From Actinostola sp. cb2023 (taxonomy: Eukaryota; Cnidaria; Anthozoa; Actiniaria; Actinostolidae): a DNA stretch of 64,000 bases. Under the pieces are notes generated by a model. The model saw nothing but the letters and a program-made list of their open reading frames with translations, was not told the origin of the DNA and searched no databases. Below are positions 12,201 to 21,247 of this stretch, in pieces. The position numbers were made by a program, and so were the translations under genes. Each line of letters begins with the position of its first letter. Positions within the stretch are counted from its first letter, which is position 1. The stretch spans positions 248,001 to 312,000 of the forward strand of contig JAUJYZ010000532.1 of NCBI GenBank assembly GCA_033675265.1, given 5' to 3'.

Positions 12201-15200
12201 TATTAGCGGTGTAGAGCTTCTCAAACGAGTGCCATTAGGTTTCAGAGGGATTAGAAGTCGTGAGGATATCTTCATCAGCACCTGCATGGCTTCAAAAATG
12301 GATATGACGTCGCTTTTGATCACTATATACGGTGTTTACACTGTATATATCAATGCACCACCAAGCGTATTACTCAGTAACGTCCAGTCCCTGGAGCGAA
12401 AATGATGCTTCAGAATCCAGTACAAAATAGAGTGCTTCTAGCAAGTGCTTTTTTTAAATATGGGACTTTGCTTCCTCCATTTTGACAAAAGAAAACCAAA
12501 CTTTCACCATGTTGAAATGTCTTCAATTGCTCATGAATTCAAAAAATCAGTTTTCTATTCTTCTTTGAAATCCTGTTTTGCGGAGACGGATGAAGAAAGA
12601 GGATAATAGCCACACATCGTCGTTGCTATAATTAATATAATAGAACATTCTAATATATGCAATAAAATGCAATTGGACAACCTGAAACACTTTGACAACC
12701 GAATCGAACCATTAATCAAATAAAAAGTGAATAATTTGAGAGAGAACTTCGTGAACAATCCAGCACTTGATGGCCTCCCGCTGCTGGACATTACACTCAG
12801 CTTGCTAGTAAAATGCTCAAAAGGACACGTAACAAGGTCTGTGAGGATAGAAAAACGAGGAATATCAAATTGAAGGTAAAATTGATATAACAAACTGTGT
12901 TGTCTCTAGGTGTTGGTTAAGTGTTTACGCTATGCGTTATCACCTTCAAATGAGAGGAAAACTTTCTGTGAAACTACAAGAAAACCACAGGAAACGATAC
13001 CAATAACATCTCCAATTATTTTTGCTTCTCAAAGAACTAACTAAAGAATGAACGAACTTTTTAAGGAAAATAAGTGGGGGAAAAACGAGAATTATTATTT
13101 CGTAATTTGTGCTTTTGAAATGTAAAATTCTCAGACAAAAGACAAATTAATATGCAAAACTTCTTGTAAACGTAAAAGTACTCGAAAAATATAGTTGAAA
13201 TGGTGTAAAAACGGACGTGAGTACTGTATTTAGTACTGATCTCTACTGAATGGAACTGAACGGTTTTATTTGAACTGCTATTTCAGAGATGTCAGAGTGT
13301 CAACTATAAGTTAACAAGCAGAAAGAATATTGGTTCTTGAATCTACAAATAAATAAATAAACAAACAAACAACAAAATCTTACATAAACAAATAATGATC
13401 TAATAGAGAAGTCAACTGTATTCAAACAAATGAGCAGATCGTCAACAGTCAGATTCCCTTTAACTCTTCCCCTCCCTTCCCCCCTCAAACTACCAATTTG
13501 GACCTTGAACTCTTCCCCTCCCCTCCCCCCTCAAAATACCAAGATGGACAGACAGACAGACAGATAAAAAGACAGACACACAGACAGACAGACAGACAGA
13601 CAAAAATACAAGCAGATACACAAGCAATCAAACTAAAAATTATGAAGAGACAGAACATAACAGAGACAGACAAGAATAAAGACAACAGACAGACAAGAAT
13701 AAAGACAACAGACAGACAGACAAGAATAAAGACGACAGACAAGAATAAAGACGACAGACAAGAATAAAGACAACAGACAGACAGACAGACAAGAATAAAG
13801 ACAACAGACAGACAAGAATAAAGACGGCAACAGACAGACAAGAATAAAGACAACAGACAGACAGACAGACAAGAATAAAGACAACAGACAGACAAGAATA
13901 AAGACAACAGACAGACAGACAAGAATAAAGACAACAGACAGACAGACAAGAATAAAGACAACAGACAGACAGACAAGAATAAAGACAACAGACAGACAAG
14001 AATAAAGACAACAGACAGACAGACAGACAAGAATAAAGACAACAGACAGACAAGAATAAAGACAACAGACAGACAGACAGACAAGAATAAAGACAACAGA
14101 CAGACAAGAATAAAGACAACAGACAGACAGACAAGAATAAAGACAACAGACAGACAGACAAGAATAAAGACAACAGACAGACAGCTAGACAGACAGACAA
14201 GAATAAAGACAAGTTCAGACAGACAGTTAGACACGTACATGTACATCAACTCCATCAACTCCAGTCAAGCTACAAATACCACTACATGTACATTTACGTT
14301 TTCAGAATGCATACCTTGAGAGAACATCATCATTTTTGACAGACTTTTTTACATCTCGTAATCTCTGTTATGTGTAAGAAAATACAAAAAAGTTTAATCT
14401 TTAGCAATTTGGAGGAATGCAGTAATGTTGTGCATATAGCTAATTTTCTAATTCTAAGCATATGCCAAAGCTGGACTAGTCTCCCTTGAATCCATTCTTA
14501 GTTCCGTCACGCAAAGAACGGATGCGAGGGAGACTATAACTTAGCTGGGCCACATTTAAATAATATCTTCAAAGATCAGTAACATAATTTCAGAATTATA
14601 GGAATATGAAATGACCATATTTTTTGGAATGACTCATTGAGTCAAAGATGTTTACAAATTAATGTAAGGGGAGAGGTGAGAAGTCAGTCAGTCACAGTAT
14701 GCATGTATATATTTATGGACTCTGTCAAGTAAAAAGGGACCTTGGGACGTTTGAAATAGCCTGTAGACAAAAATACAGAGCCAATCTCTCTGTAGTGTGT
14801 ATATAATAGCAAACAACACAAGAAATATATATGCGAAAAATATTGAAAATACAATCTCAACCAGAAATAATCATTCTAAAAGTATCATATTAAGGTCCCT
14901 TTTCACTTGATGCAGCATTAATGTATTTTTCATAATTATGAGCTTTCTGCTTCTACATACATTCATTAAGTCACTAAGTTCAGAGTCCAAATGCTGCTGT
15001 TTGGCTGGTTCCTTTGGTAAACCTGAAATACTAAATCAGAAGACAAACAATTAATTACACTAAATGCATAATACATCAACTACAGTCAAATCACGGGCGA
15101 TAGGATAATAATATTCATTTATGTTCTTTTACAAATATATGCAAATTAAAGAGAGAACATTTATAAGTTACCTGGAGTTCCCTTTAAATCGATCGATTCC

Positions 15201-18200
15201 TCTTCCAATGAATTCAAACATTCTGCTAAAACAGCCATTTATAAGTGTCTTTTAAAATCCTAACCGTCGTATTAGCCGTCTTCTAAAATCCTAACCATCG
15301 TGTAATATAGCGACAGGCCGTACGGCCGGGTTCAAACGTAGCGAACTGACTGACGCGAACCCGTACGGCCTGTCGCTATATTACACGACGGTTAGGATTT
15401 TAGAAGACAGCTAATACGACGGTTAGGATTTTAAAAGACACTTATAAATGGCTGTTTTAGCAGAATGTTTGAATTCATTGGAAGAGGAATCGATCGATTT
15501 AAAGGGAACTCCAGGTAACTTATAAATGTTCTCTCTTTAATTTGCATATATTTGTAAAAGAACATAAATGAATATTATTATCCTATCGCCCGTGGTCAAA
15601 TAATAATAAAACTTGGGAAATGCCAACTGACCGCTTAATAGAGGTGCATGACCGCTTAATAATGGTCAAGTTACAGTAAGTATGGGGATCGATTTCCGGG
15701 AATTTGAGTGAAAGTGGCCAGTCTTTTTCCCCTCATAAGTTGCTTCATCCTAATCAAACTCTCTTTCTCTCTATTAGACATTTTTCTGGCACCGTGGAAA
15801 ACTGTATGTGAAACAATCCAAGGTAATGCAAAAACTGTCCTTGTAACAGATATAAATACAGTTGACTAACTCCAGGCAGACACATGTCTAAGCCAGACAC
15901 CTCTCTAAGGTGGACCCTGTTACTTTACTATAAAGTTACTCAGGACTTTTAAGACGGACACTTCAATAAGTTGGACAACAAAAGCTGGTCCCAAGGGAGT
16001 TGTTTTACTGAACCCATATGGTGACGAAAGTTTGGATTTCTGCAATCGACTACACACATTTGACCTTATATACATGGTAAATAAAATGACACGTACCAGT
16101 GGAATAATAAATATCAGTTCCCCAAGTAGTACCCCTGTTTCTCCTTCCCCCCACCCTCCTCCCCCACAGAAAACAGATCAGATAAAGGTCTACATGTTGT
16201 GTCTTCAGGGCTTAGTGGTTCAAGGCCTGATTAATTTAAAGGATGGTTTGTGGTTTCTGTTCATTAAGATGTCACCACCCCTGGTTTGGCCATATTGGAT
16301 ACAATGTTAGTACTACGTAATCGCTTGGTTTTGAACAGCTGGGACCAGAATGATAAACCCCCCAAAGAGCAGTTAATAAAGACTATACCAAGGGAGTTTA
16401 CCCTTTTATAATGATAAGCAAAATTTTTTAAATCATAATATTTGAGAAGAATATTTGATGTTTCCACAGAACAGATAACCTAACAGACACCTTTGTCTAT
16501 TATCTTGTAAATTCCCTCTCCCTAAATCTGGGTGCACACTATACAAATGTACCATTTGACTGTTGTAGGGCCCATGAATTGTAGTCTGAGCAATCGTCAA
16601 TGTTAAGAGAGGCTAGCTAAGAGCAAGATTCGAAAGTTGAATCATACATGTAGTCCTAGACATTATGACTCATGTGCGGTGTGTAGTCTTTCACTCGCAA
16701 ATAATTGGCAAGTAACCACAACTAAAAACAACCTGGATTAGCCTAATTCATAAAACACATGCCAAAATGTCTGACAATGTCAAAGTTCCATAAGAAAGTG
16801 ATTCATATACATGTACCACAAGACAGTCGAGTCATGGTCAATTTGCATACTGTAGTGTGCTTCCAGCTTAGGCTGACACCTCACTAGGCCAACAAGTAGT
16901 AAGGTTTATTGCCAACAATGTTTGACTTGGAGAAATTGGATTGTATATGATCATACAGTTGAAGCTCTATGTTCAGACTCTCTCGTATATAACTACCAGT
17001 TACAGACACCTTTCCAAAACTCTAAGTCAAACTCTGTAGTTATACATCCCCTGTAAGTGGACGTTCTGGTAAGCAGATGCGGACACGTTTGAGGGTTATA
17101 GTTTCAATTTCTTTTGTTTATAAGCTCCCATGGACACAATCCCATATGCCACAAGTGACCTATTCCCATTCCAATTGAAGGGCTCCCTGCAAAAATGGAC
17201 TAAGTACATTGTAACTTGTAATCTAAATCTAAATTCTCTTCAAGATTCTTTGAATTTCAAAGGAGAATTTGGATTTTGATCACAAGACACTTACTCCGTT
17301 CTTGGAACCTTCCAATTACAGACACCTTTGTCTGCTAACAGGAGCTTTGACTGTATCATTGTTACAGTTATTTGTGCACTGATGTTGCTGTGTCATTCAC
17401 TTAATAGTTTAATAAAACTAGTCTTACCTGTTGGTAATACATTCATCACTGTTGTCAAGGAATTGGTGTAAGTTTTGATCGATGTGTTCATTTATCTCGT
17501 CTAATCTCAATCCTAATCTGTATAGCTGTAAAATGACATGGGAAAATGTTGATGTAGCAGCAAATGTAATATTAATTTCAAGACAAGAACGACAGTTTTG
17601 AGTTTAGACATGACGTTACAAACGTCATCTTCAGTAAGACTAAGTGACACTGTGGTTTCTACATATATATAACTATGAATACATGTGGGAATGTTATGTT
17701 ACATGGGAAAATGTAGATAATGGTAAATAAAGGCATCAATATTTTATTAAATGGTTAGGGAAAACTATACAATACAATACAATAACTTTATTTAAGGAGG
17801 GAGACGTACTAACCACCATAAAACAGAGTACCATACTTAAAATTAGTGACATTTCGACCCTTAGCCCTTTGTTGTAGTAAGGGGATTTCCTTTAACCATT
17901 GAATTTATCATTATACACCGATGCAGCCCAACTAGTGTACTCGCTAGTTTCCATTGAATTTATCATTATACACCGACGCAGCCCATACTAGTGTATGCGT
18001 ACTTGCTATATGTTCTAATAATGATTTATTTTTTACATTTAACTAATGTAGAAATAACAACATAATGGAACGCTTTCTGGTAACTTGCAGCTGTGAATGC
18101 ACAAAATAACATGCTAATGAGGTGTGCGCTGAATGCTCAATTGGGAGATAATAAAAGTGCCAACAAAGAAAAATTGGAGCAAAGAATAAAACATTCAATA

Positions 18201-20598
18201 TGTATACATGTACATGCTTGTATAAATTTAATTTTGTCTTCAATATTAATTTATCAGAGTCATTGAAGCATGTATAGCCACACGCACACCTCATTAGCAT
18301 GTTACTCATCCACTCATTAGCATGTTAAACGCGATTTATGCAAAAACATTTGAATAAGGTGATTACAACATAAATGTAAACAGAAAAGACATCAATATTA
18401 TTAAAATAATTTCATGCTCACTTTCACAGGTTCATAATATAATTCAATTTGTTACCCTGTATTACGTAAGGCTAAATCCATCTTCTAGTGCAGAGAATAA
18501 TTCAATTATTGTACCCACAAAAATATGCTCAATAAAGCACTTAGAATATTCTTACATACAGTACCTGTCCTTCCAAGCCATCTTCATGAACAAAATCCTC
18601 ATCCAAACTGCAATGGCATAAAATACATTGATACATTTTAATTCCTGTGACAAGATATTGATTTGATACATTGTTTGATAAGCAGTTAGTTATGAGTGAC
18701 TAATAGATAAAGTCTAAACATGGTCTGTTTTATTTGTGTTAGCACCCATATTCTCTTTATGACTTTGTGTCATATATGACAATGTTATAATCAGGTTATA
18801 TTTCAGGGGATGCATAGGATGTTAGTATAGTATTCGCCATACACATGAGATAAGACTTCAGTAACAGGATCCTTATGGTTCGAATATCAATGGCCTTTTG
18901 ACATTCATGTAGCAACAAATACCAAAATTGTTCAGTAACTGAACTAAAATATGGATTGTACTATACTTTTAATAAAATATGAGTGTTGAGGAGATACATC
19001 AGTTATATATATATCATATATTTGTCTGTGCATTTTGCCAGATAATAAGCAAAATCTAAAATGGATAATAAAATTATGGCACGTTGAAACATGGTTTTTG
19101 AAATATTTAGAGTATTTTGGTAATAAATTAAATTGGTCGTAATTAATCAGAATTTTCCATTTTTATATCCAGCTAAACTATATATTCACTGAAGTTGTTG
19201 CTTAAAAAACTTAGGGGTTTAAAAAGAACACGGATTAAAGAAAAAGTAATGAGGATTTTTTAAGTGTTTCCACAAAAATACATGGTGTTTTTTTGTTTAT
19301 TTGCGCAGTACATGATCACACTTGTGACGTGAGAGAAGTTCTACCATACTCTTGTTCTTTAGGATCTTTTCTCACTTAACACACAACAAAGACAAAAGTA
19401 ATGTAATTACCCTAGGGACAAAAAGGGATAGAATATCGATGATATCATATTGAGAAACCTATGATACCTTACTGAATGGAATACTGTCGAAAGGTTGTCT
19501 CATTATTCCATCAAAAGTGAGAAAATTGTATTCTATTTCGAATGTCATTTTTCAGATCAGTGGAGCAAATATCAACTAATGAAAAATTGATGCGCGAAAA
19601 TGGTGAAAATACACCAACAAAGAAAAGAGTTGCTGATATAACTCGGTTATATAAAAGTCATTGTTTCTTCTCTCGTGGAAATATGATCTGAATAACTTTA
19701 GGAAACACAGAGCCCAGTGGCATATACATCCGTCATAGCGTAATTTTGGATCTAAAACTACAAGAGAAATAAATCCATACAAAGAGATGGCCGTATCAAA
19801 ACAAAAGCCTTGATCTTAAGTACCGCATGTCTCTCGGATCAAAACATATATACACGTCAATTTACTGTGTTTATCAAAATATTAACCAGCTGAAGAACAG
19901 GTGAATATTTACCTGAAGTTTCCCTCACTACTCATGCTGTTTCGTTCAAGTTGCTTCGCCTGTAGAAGTTCGCGCTTCATCTCTCCGTGTTGATGCGTCA
20001 GTTGATTACACACATCTTGTAGTTCTCTGAGCTCACTCAACCCCCACTGCCCGTCCGTTACGTGGCCTTGTAGATCCTCTACGTTTTCTTGCAAAGTTGG
20101 GATCTTAAACATTAAAGACGTCCTGATCCCTTCAGCGCGAACCTCAGGTGTTAGTAAATCTAATTCGGGTTCCGGGTTGCGTGAAATCGACAAGCGATCG
20201 TTCGTTCCATTCGAATGGTCTGTTACTACGTTACTTGTAGAAGGCCCGCTAAAGTTAGCTTGGATGGGCCTCGGAAAATTAAACACGTGTGGCTGCTTGC
20301 CTCCTGGAACACTGACAAACGAGCCCTTTTGAGGAGGAGGAAGATCGCTGTACAAGTTTAACTTTGCTCCGATTTTTAGTTGATCGATGGTATTTTCAGC
20401 TTGCGCGTACTTGGTCAGCAACTCATCGTAATCGGACTGTAATCTTTTGTACGTCTCGTACGCTTCCTTAGAATGATTCCCTCGTCTTCGAAAATCACTT
20501 GTGTCTTTAGCAGCAGTAGATACATCAGATAACGTGTCGTCGATGTTAGTAGAAGTCCTTGATCTGCTGGCAGGCGGTTGATTTTCAAAGCCAGCCAT
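1749..20598 (-). CDS. AKNA: AKNA-type microtubule-organisation / AT-hook family protein, 11 coding exons, 1,055 aa
   Basis: Coding exons in transcript order: 20598-19913, 18607-18565, 17525-17428, 15030-14961, 14364-14315, 11339-11248, 10283-10243, 9747-9545, 9204-8045, 3024-2871, 2319-1749. Every junction is GT/AG, all phases match, and the total of 3,168 nt closes on TAG. Recognition rests on family blocks in the right order: the core with LLTKYAQAENTIDQL and the following NLYSD (about residues 60-85), YRLGLRLDEINEHIDQ in exon 3, DSGFFGSEESRVS (641 on), a C-terminal coiled coil (about 867-970), and CPFCGGCNGHHH (985-996), which recalls the C-terminal Cys motifs of vertebrate AKNA. Vertebrate AKNA was described as an AT-hook transcription factor and later as a subdistal-appendage centrosomal protein that anchors microtubules. 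No clear RGRP AT-hook is visible here; RKPGRQR in exon 9 is only suggestive. The protein is shorter than mammalian AKNA (about 1,400 aa), mainly because the acidic N-terminal region is missing. The ATG at 20598 follows an in-frame TAG with no ATG between. Confidence 0.88.
2438..2733. mobile_element. Inverted-repeat element in AKNA intron 10
   Basis: Arms of about 60 bp run inward from TTTTCGTAGTTTCCC to TTCTGCGCGCGCAAGCGAGG and are mirrored at 2680-2733. The interior is AT-rich and non-coding. It fills more than half of the 551-bp intron. Confidence 0.8.
2871..3024 (-). CDS. AKNA: AKNA exon 10 (154 nt)
   Basis: Acceptor CGTCCCCAG|GCCCAC and donor ATAAAAG|GTACTA. It encodes GPRSDHDTRPMDKQSMRSYP followed by an Arg/Asp/Ser-rich stretch ending KHKR. 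It follows the longest intron (5.0 kb) and is phase-consistent with exons 9 and 11. Confidence 0.8.
3223..3247. repeat. (TAA)n microsatellite
   Basis: A short perfect run of AAT/TAA triplets in AKNA intron 9. Confidence 0.85.
3434..4438. repeat. 51-bp minisatellite (about 19 copies) inside an inverted-repeat element
   Basis: The unit is 51 bp, with TCATCTACACGAGCAAG followed by the palindrome TTTCCTTGACAAGGAAA and a TTGACAATTTTTTG spacer; about 19 copies run from 3443 to 4415. The outer edges are inverted (AAAGCCGCATCTACAC at 3434; GTGTAGATTCGGCTTT at 4423), so the array sits inside a foldback element. Because 51 is divisible by three, long repetitive reading frames appear on both strands; they are a by-product of unit length. 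It lies in AKNA intron 9. Confidence 0.9.
4440..7736. other. AKNA intron 9, remainder
   Basis: No exon with matching splice sites and phase was found between exons 9 and 10 here. The open frames at 5611-5952, 6578-6811 and 6855-7118 have no recognisable product. A phrase near 6391-6430 (TATACACCGACGCAGC) recurs at 17911-17980. The rest appears unique. Confidence 0.5.
7737..7988. mobile_element. Inverted-repeat element with two 94-bp internal units
   Basis: The ends read ATAGAGTCGCTTTCGTATGA and its inverse near 7965-7988. Between them a unit of about 94 bp, bounded by CACGGTACCGTG-type palindromes, is repeated twice. A one-unit relative lies in opposite orientation at 11030-11188. It sits in AKNA intron 9, 57 bp from exon 9. 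Confidence 0.8.
8045..9204 (-). CDS. AKNA: AKNA exon 9 (1,160 nt, DSGFFGSEES block)
   Basis: Acceptor TTCTGTCTATTCCCAG|GCCC and donor GCTTTAG|GTAAGT. It encodes a long Ser/Arg/Pro-rich disordered region with the AKNA signature DSGFFGSEESRVSRFTRTPE from about residue 641. Further on, LRRHSSSPNLFEQHD resembles a phospho-serine docking site, but no function is shown. The basic RKPGRQR run at about residue 593 is the nearest thing to an AT-hook. Confidence 0.87.
9545..9747 (-). CDS. AKNA: AKNA exon 8 (203 nt)
   Basis: Acceptor TTTCAG|CGAGAC and donor GGGAGAG|GTAAGT. It encodes a low-complexity Ser/Asn/Gln-rich linker beginning RDSQNGGIDLQESGYYASET. Confidence 0.82.
9850..10139. mobile_element. 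pogo-like MITE with GACCGCTTAATAGAGGT repeats
   Basis: The ends are inverted: CAGTCAAACCTCTATTAAGC at 9850 and GCTTAATAGAGGTTTGACTG ending at 10139, with TA following the right end. Such CAGT...AACCTC ends and TA targets fit pogo/Tigger-type elements (family knowledge). The interior repeats ACCGCTTAATAGAGG about nine times. A fragment of the same family is at 15622-15720. It lies between AKNA exons 7 and 8. Confidence 0.75.
10243..10283 (-). CDS. AKNA: AKNA exon 7 (41 nt)
   Basis: Acceptor TTATTAG|GCCC and donor AAAAAG|GTAGGC. It encodes PLNDDSDGDNDKK, an acidic microexon that ends in phase 0. Confidence 0.78.
10640..10771. mobile_element. Compact inverted repeat (foldback)
   Basis: Two arms of about 60 bp beginning ATTACACGGG(T/A)AGTTGTGTAA face each other around a short centre near 10705. 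Non-coding, in AKNA intron 6 (between exons 6 and 7). Confidence 0.8.
10800..10975. repeat. Pyrimidine-rich (CTTT)-type tract
   Basis: Dense runs of CTTT, TTCC and TTTC on the plus strand with no periodic unit. The reading frame across it is Phe/Ser/Leu-rich low complexity and not a gene. Confidence 0.7.
11030..11188. mobile_element. Inverted-repeat element, one-unit relative of 7737-7988
   Basis: It carries the same 94-bp unit and CACGGTACCGTAAC/GTTACGGTACCGTG ends as 7737-7988, in opposite orientation and with a single internal unit. It lies in AKNA intron 6, 60 bp from exon 6. Confidence 0.78.
11248..11339 (-). CDS. AKNA: AKNA exon 6 (92 nt)
   Basis: Acceptor TTTCGTTAG|GAGCGC and donor CTCTAG|GTAAAC. 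It encodes SANSLADVEDLESNPASG then LQNREKEDDFTLG, an acidic linker. Phases fit both neighbours exactly. Confidence 0.8.
11340..13535. other. AKNA intron 5 sequence, no gene seen
   Basis: No exon or structured repeat recognised. Open frames at 11593-11871, 12163-12405 and 12555-12893 show no family signature or suitable splice signals. Confidence 0.45.
13540..14225. repeat. GACA-derived minisatellite
   Basis: (GACA)n runs alternate with the insert AGAATAAAGACAAC, giving units of about 22-34 bp through nearly 700 bp. Stop-poor frames on the minus strand (Leu/Ser/Cys/Val) come from the repeat. It lies in AKNA intron 5, about 90 bp before exon 5. Confidence 0.9.
14315..14364 (-). CDS. AKNA: AKNA exon 5 (50 nt)
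   Basis: Acceptor CATAACAG|AGATT and donor TCAAG|GTATGC. It encodes RLRDVKKSVKNDDVLS and links the phase-0 end of exon 4 to the phase-2 start of exon 6. No other arrangement I tried keeps the frame. Confidence 0.78.
14961..15030 (-). CDS. AKNA: AKNA exon 4 (70 nt)
   Basis: The acceptor at 15031 (TCTTCTGATTTAG) joins exon 3 in frame and gives SISGLPKEPAKQQHLDSE then LSDLMN. The donor is AAT|GTATGT. A second acceptor 8 bp further on (TATTTCAG|GTTTACC, exon start 15022) is in a different phase. It would fit only the alternative first exon at 15172-15238. Confidence 0.8.
15092..15594. repeat. 503-bp near-perfect palindrome with mirrored first exons
   Basis: The arms run from CACGGGCGATAGG (15092) to CCTATCGCCCGTG (15594), centred at 15343, with only a few mismatches and no net indel. 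The mirrored ATGs at 15238 (-) and 15448 (+) are equidistant from the centre. The central spacer is about 35 bp, around 15326-15360. Each arm contains an ATG, 22 codons beginning MAVLAECLNSLEEES, and a GTAACT donor. The near identity implies recent inverted duplication or ongoing gene conversion. Confidence 0.92.
15172..15238 (-). CDS. Candidate alternative first exon joining AKNA
   Basis: This is the mirror copy of the plus-strand first exon. From ATG at 15238 it encodes MAVLAECLNSLEEESIDLKG and TP, ending CCAG|GTAACT in phase 1. That phase does not fit AKNA exon 3, but fits the secondary acceptor of exon 4 at 15022: the join gives ...GTPGLPKEPAKQQHLDSE and stays in the AKNA frame. An AKNA isoform lacking exons 1-3, hence the AKNA core, could therefore start here. 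This is inference from frames; it may equally be an untranscribed by-product of the palindrome. Confidence 0.4.
15448..16411 (+). CDS. Candidate small three-exon gene nested in AKNA intron 3, 84 aa
   Basis: Exons 15448-15514, 15778-15822 and 16269-16411 join in frame through CCAG|GTAACT, TCTCTCTATTAG|ACATT, CCAAG|GTAATG and TTCTGTTCATTAAG|ATGTC, ending at TAA. The predicted protein reads MAVLAECLNSLEEES..., then IFLAPWKTVCETIQ, then TPGLAILDTMLVLRNRLVLN and a Lys/Pro-containing tail. Residues 23-65 look amphipathic-helical; there is no signal peptide or catalytic motif. I do not recognise the family. Support comes from three consecutive phase-compatible junctions with good pyrimidine tracts. 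The last exon could continue through an unseen donor, and no polyadenylation signal was found close by. Confidence 0.5.
15610..15720. mobile_element. Fragment of the GACCGCTTAATAGAGGT pogo-like family
   Basis: It shares ACTGACCGCTTAATAGAGGT and the unique phrase TTACAGTAAGTATGGGGA with 9850-10139. Truncated. It lies just outside the right arm of the 15092-15594 palindrome. Confidence 0.7.
15855..15990. repeat. Diverged GACACCTCTCTAAGG-type element fragment
   Basis: Phrases such as CAGACACCTCTCTAAGGTGG and GACGGACACTTCAATAAG resemble the inner arms of pogo-like elements elsewhere in the window. No intact ends. Confidence 0.4.
16956..17353. mobile_element. TA-flanked pogo-like MITE in AKNA intron 3
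   Basis: The ends read CAGTTGAAGCTC and GAGCTTTGACTG, each bordered by TA. Interior phrases TTACAGACACCTTT and GTAAGCAGATGCGGACAC continue the family pattern. About 400 bp, non-coding, ending 75 bp before exon 3. Confidence 0.7.
17428..17525 (-). CDS. AKNA: AKNA exon 3 (YRLG...HIDQ block)
   Basis: Acceptor TTTACAG|CTATA and donor AACAG|GTAAGA (phase 2). It encodes LYRLGLRLDEINEHIDQ, one of the best conserved AKNA segments, then NLHQFLDNSDECITN. Confidence 0.9.
17890..17998. repeat. Two-copy tandem repeat, about 60 bp
   Basis: CATTGAATTTATCATTATACACCGA(T/C)GCAGCCCA is repeated twice, each followed by ACTAGTGTA(C/T). A related phrase occurs near 6391. Confidence 0.7.
18107..18304. mobile_element. 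Inverted-repeat element in AKNA intron 2
   Basis: The ends AACATGCTAATGAGGTGTGC and its inverse face each other about 200 bp apart, and a second CATTAGCATGTTA follows at 18315. Non-coding. Confidence 0.7.
18565..18607 (-). CDS. AKNA: AKNA exon 2 (43 nt)
   Basis: Acceptor TTGCAG|TTTGG and donor ACAG|GTACTG. It encodes SLDEDFVHEDGLEGQ across the junction, the acidic lead-in to the YRLG block, which matches the R-F-D-x-x-x-E-L-E lead-in in vertebrate AKNA in position and character. Confidence 0.85.
18608..19912. other. AKNA intron 1
   Basis: AT-rich intron without recognised exon or repeat. The open frame at 19576-19782 has no family signature. Confidence 0.5.
19913..20598 (-). CDS. AKNA: AKNA exon 1 (residues 1-229)
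   Basis: Carries the start codon (A at -3, G at +4), a Ser/Thr-rich N-terminus, and the AKNA core from about residue 47 to 90. A helical segment follows with ENVEDLQGHVTDGQWGLSEL and QLTHQHGEMKRELLQAKQLE. The donor is CAG|GTAAAT in phase 2. A GTG 15 bp upstream is also in frame, but GTG is not a normal animal start. Confidence 0.88.
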
Positions 20599-20925
20599 GC
20601 TTCCTTCAGACACGCAAAACTATCAACAACAACAACGGAATTCGCTCCAAATTGAACTCCATTTCTTCTTTATATCATTCCTCATTACCCGACGTTGACT
20701 ACAGAACACTTTCTCGTCTCAGAATTAAACAATTGCGCGAGAAATCATGGCGTTTTTCAGACACTTTCAGTTCACGTTTTTATCATCGGCTTCAAACAAA
20801 GACATACATGCGTACCATGGAAACGAGGCCACGCACTTTTGGCAGCGTGTAGTATAGAACAACACTGGTGATTGGTTAAATATTGACCTCTATTGTGTCA
20901 ATATCTTTAATAGTTTTAATTGGTT
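20599..20925 (-). promoter_or_regulatory. AKNA 5' UTR and promoter region
   Basis: Upstream of the AKNA ATG is a (GTT)n-containing leader with an in-frame stop. Two CCAAT boxes on the minus strand lie at 20871-20875 and about 20919-20923. No TATA box seen. The segment is preserved nearly intact in the duplicate at 52170-52500, so it has been copied as a promoter-plus-start-codon cassette. Confidence 0.5.
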
Positions 20926-21247
20926 AATAATTATACAAACTATGCGTCAAAAACATGTTCGATTCGAAATATACCTGACGTCTAGTCTGGAAGCGCAAAA
21001 AAGGCGCGCAAAAAAATAAAAATAAAATTACTGGAGAGACGACTGGGGTCGAGTCAATGCATGTAAGGAGAAAGCTAAGAGTGAGATTGTGTCTCTGGCC
21101 TATCTGTGGTGGATTCGAGGACCTACTAAGGCAGTTTTGGCCACTTTCGATTTGTAAAGAATGCCACCGGTGCAATATTTTGCCCGTATATACGTACGTA
21201 GGTCGGGGTGGCAAAAGATCGGAAAAAAACTACATAAAAGTAATTAA

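Noticed and set aside
13485..14258. 257-codon Leu/Ser/Cys/Val frame resembling a membrane protein
   Set aside because: Translation of the GACA-derived minisatellite; hydrophobicity comes from the repeat.
15172..15223. The MAVLAECL exon as an internal AKNA exon
   Set aside because: As an internal exon (51 nt) it begins and ends in phase 1. It cannot follow the phase-2 donor of exon 3 in the right frame, whereas exon 4 from 15030 joins exon 3 directly.
20599..20613. GTG start giving MSEGSMAGFEN for AKNA
   Set aside because: Animal genes use ATG; an in-frame ATG in good context follows five codons later, and an in-frame TAG lies just upstream.
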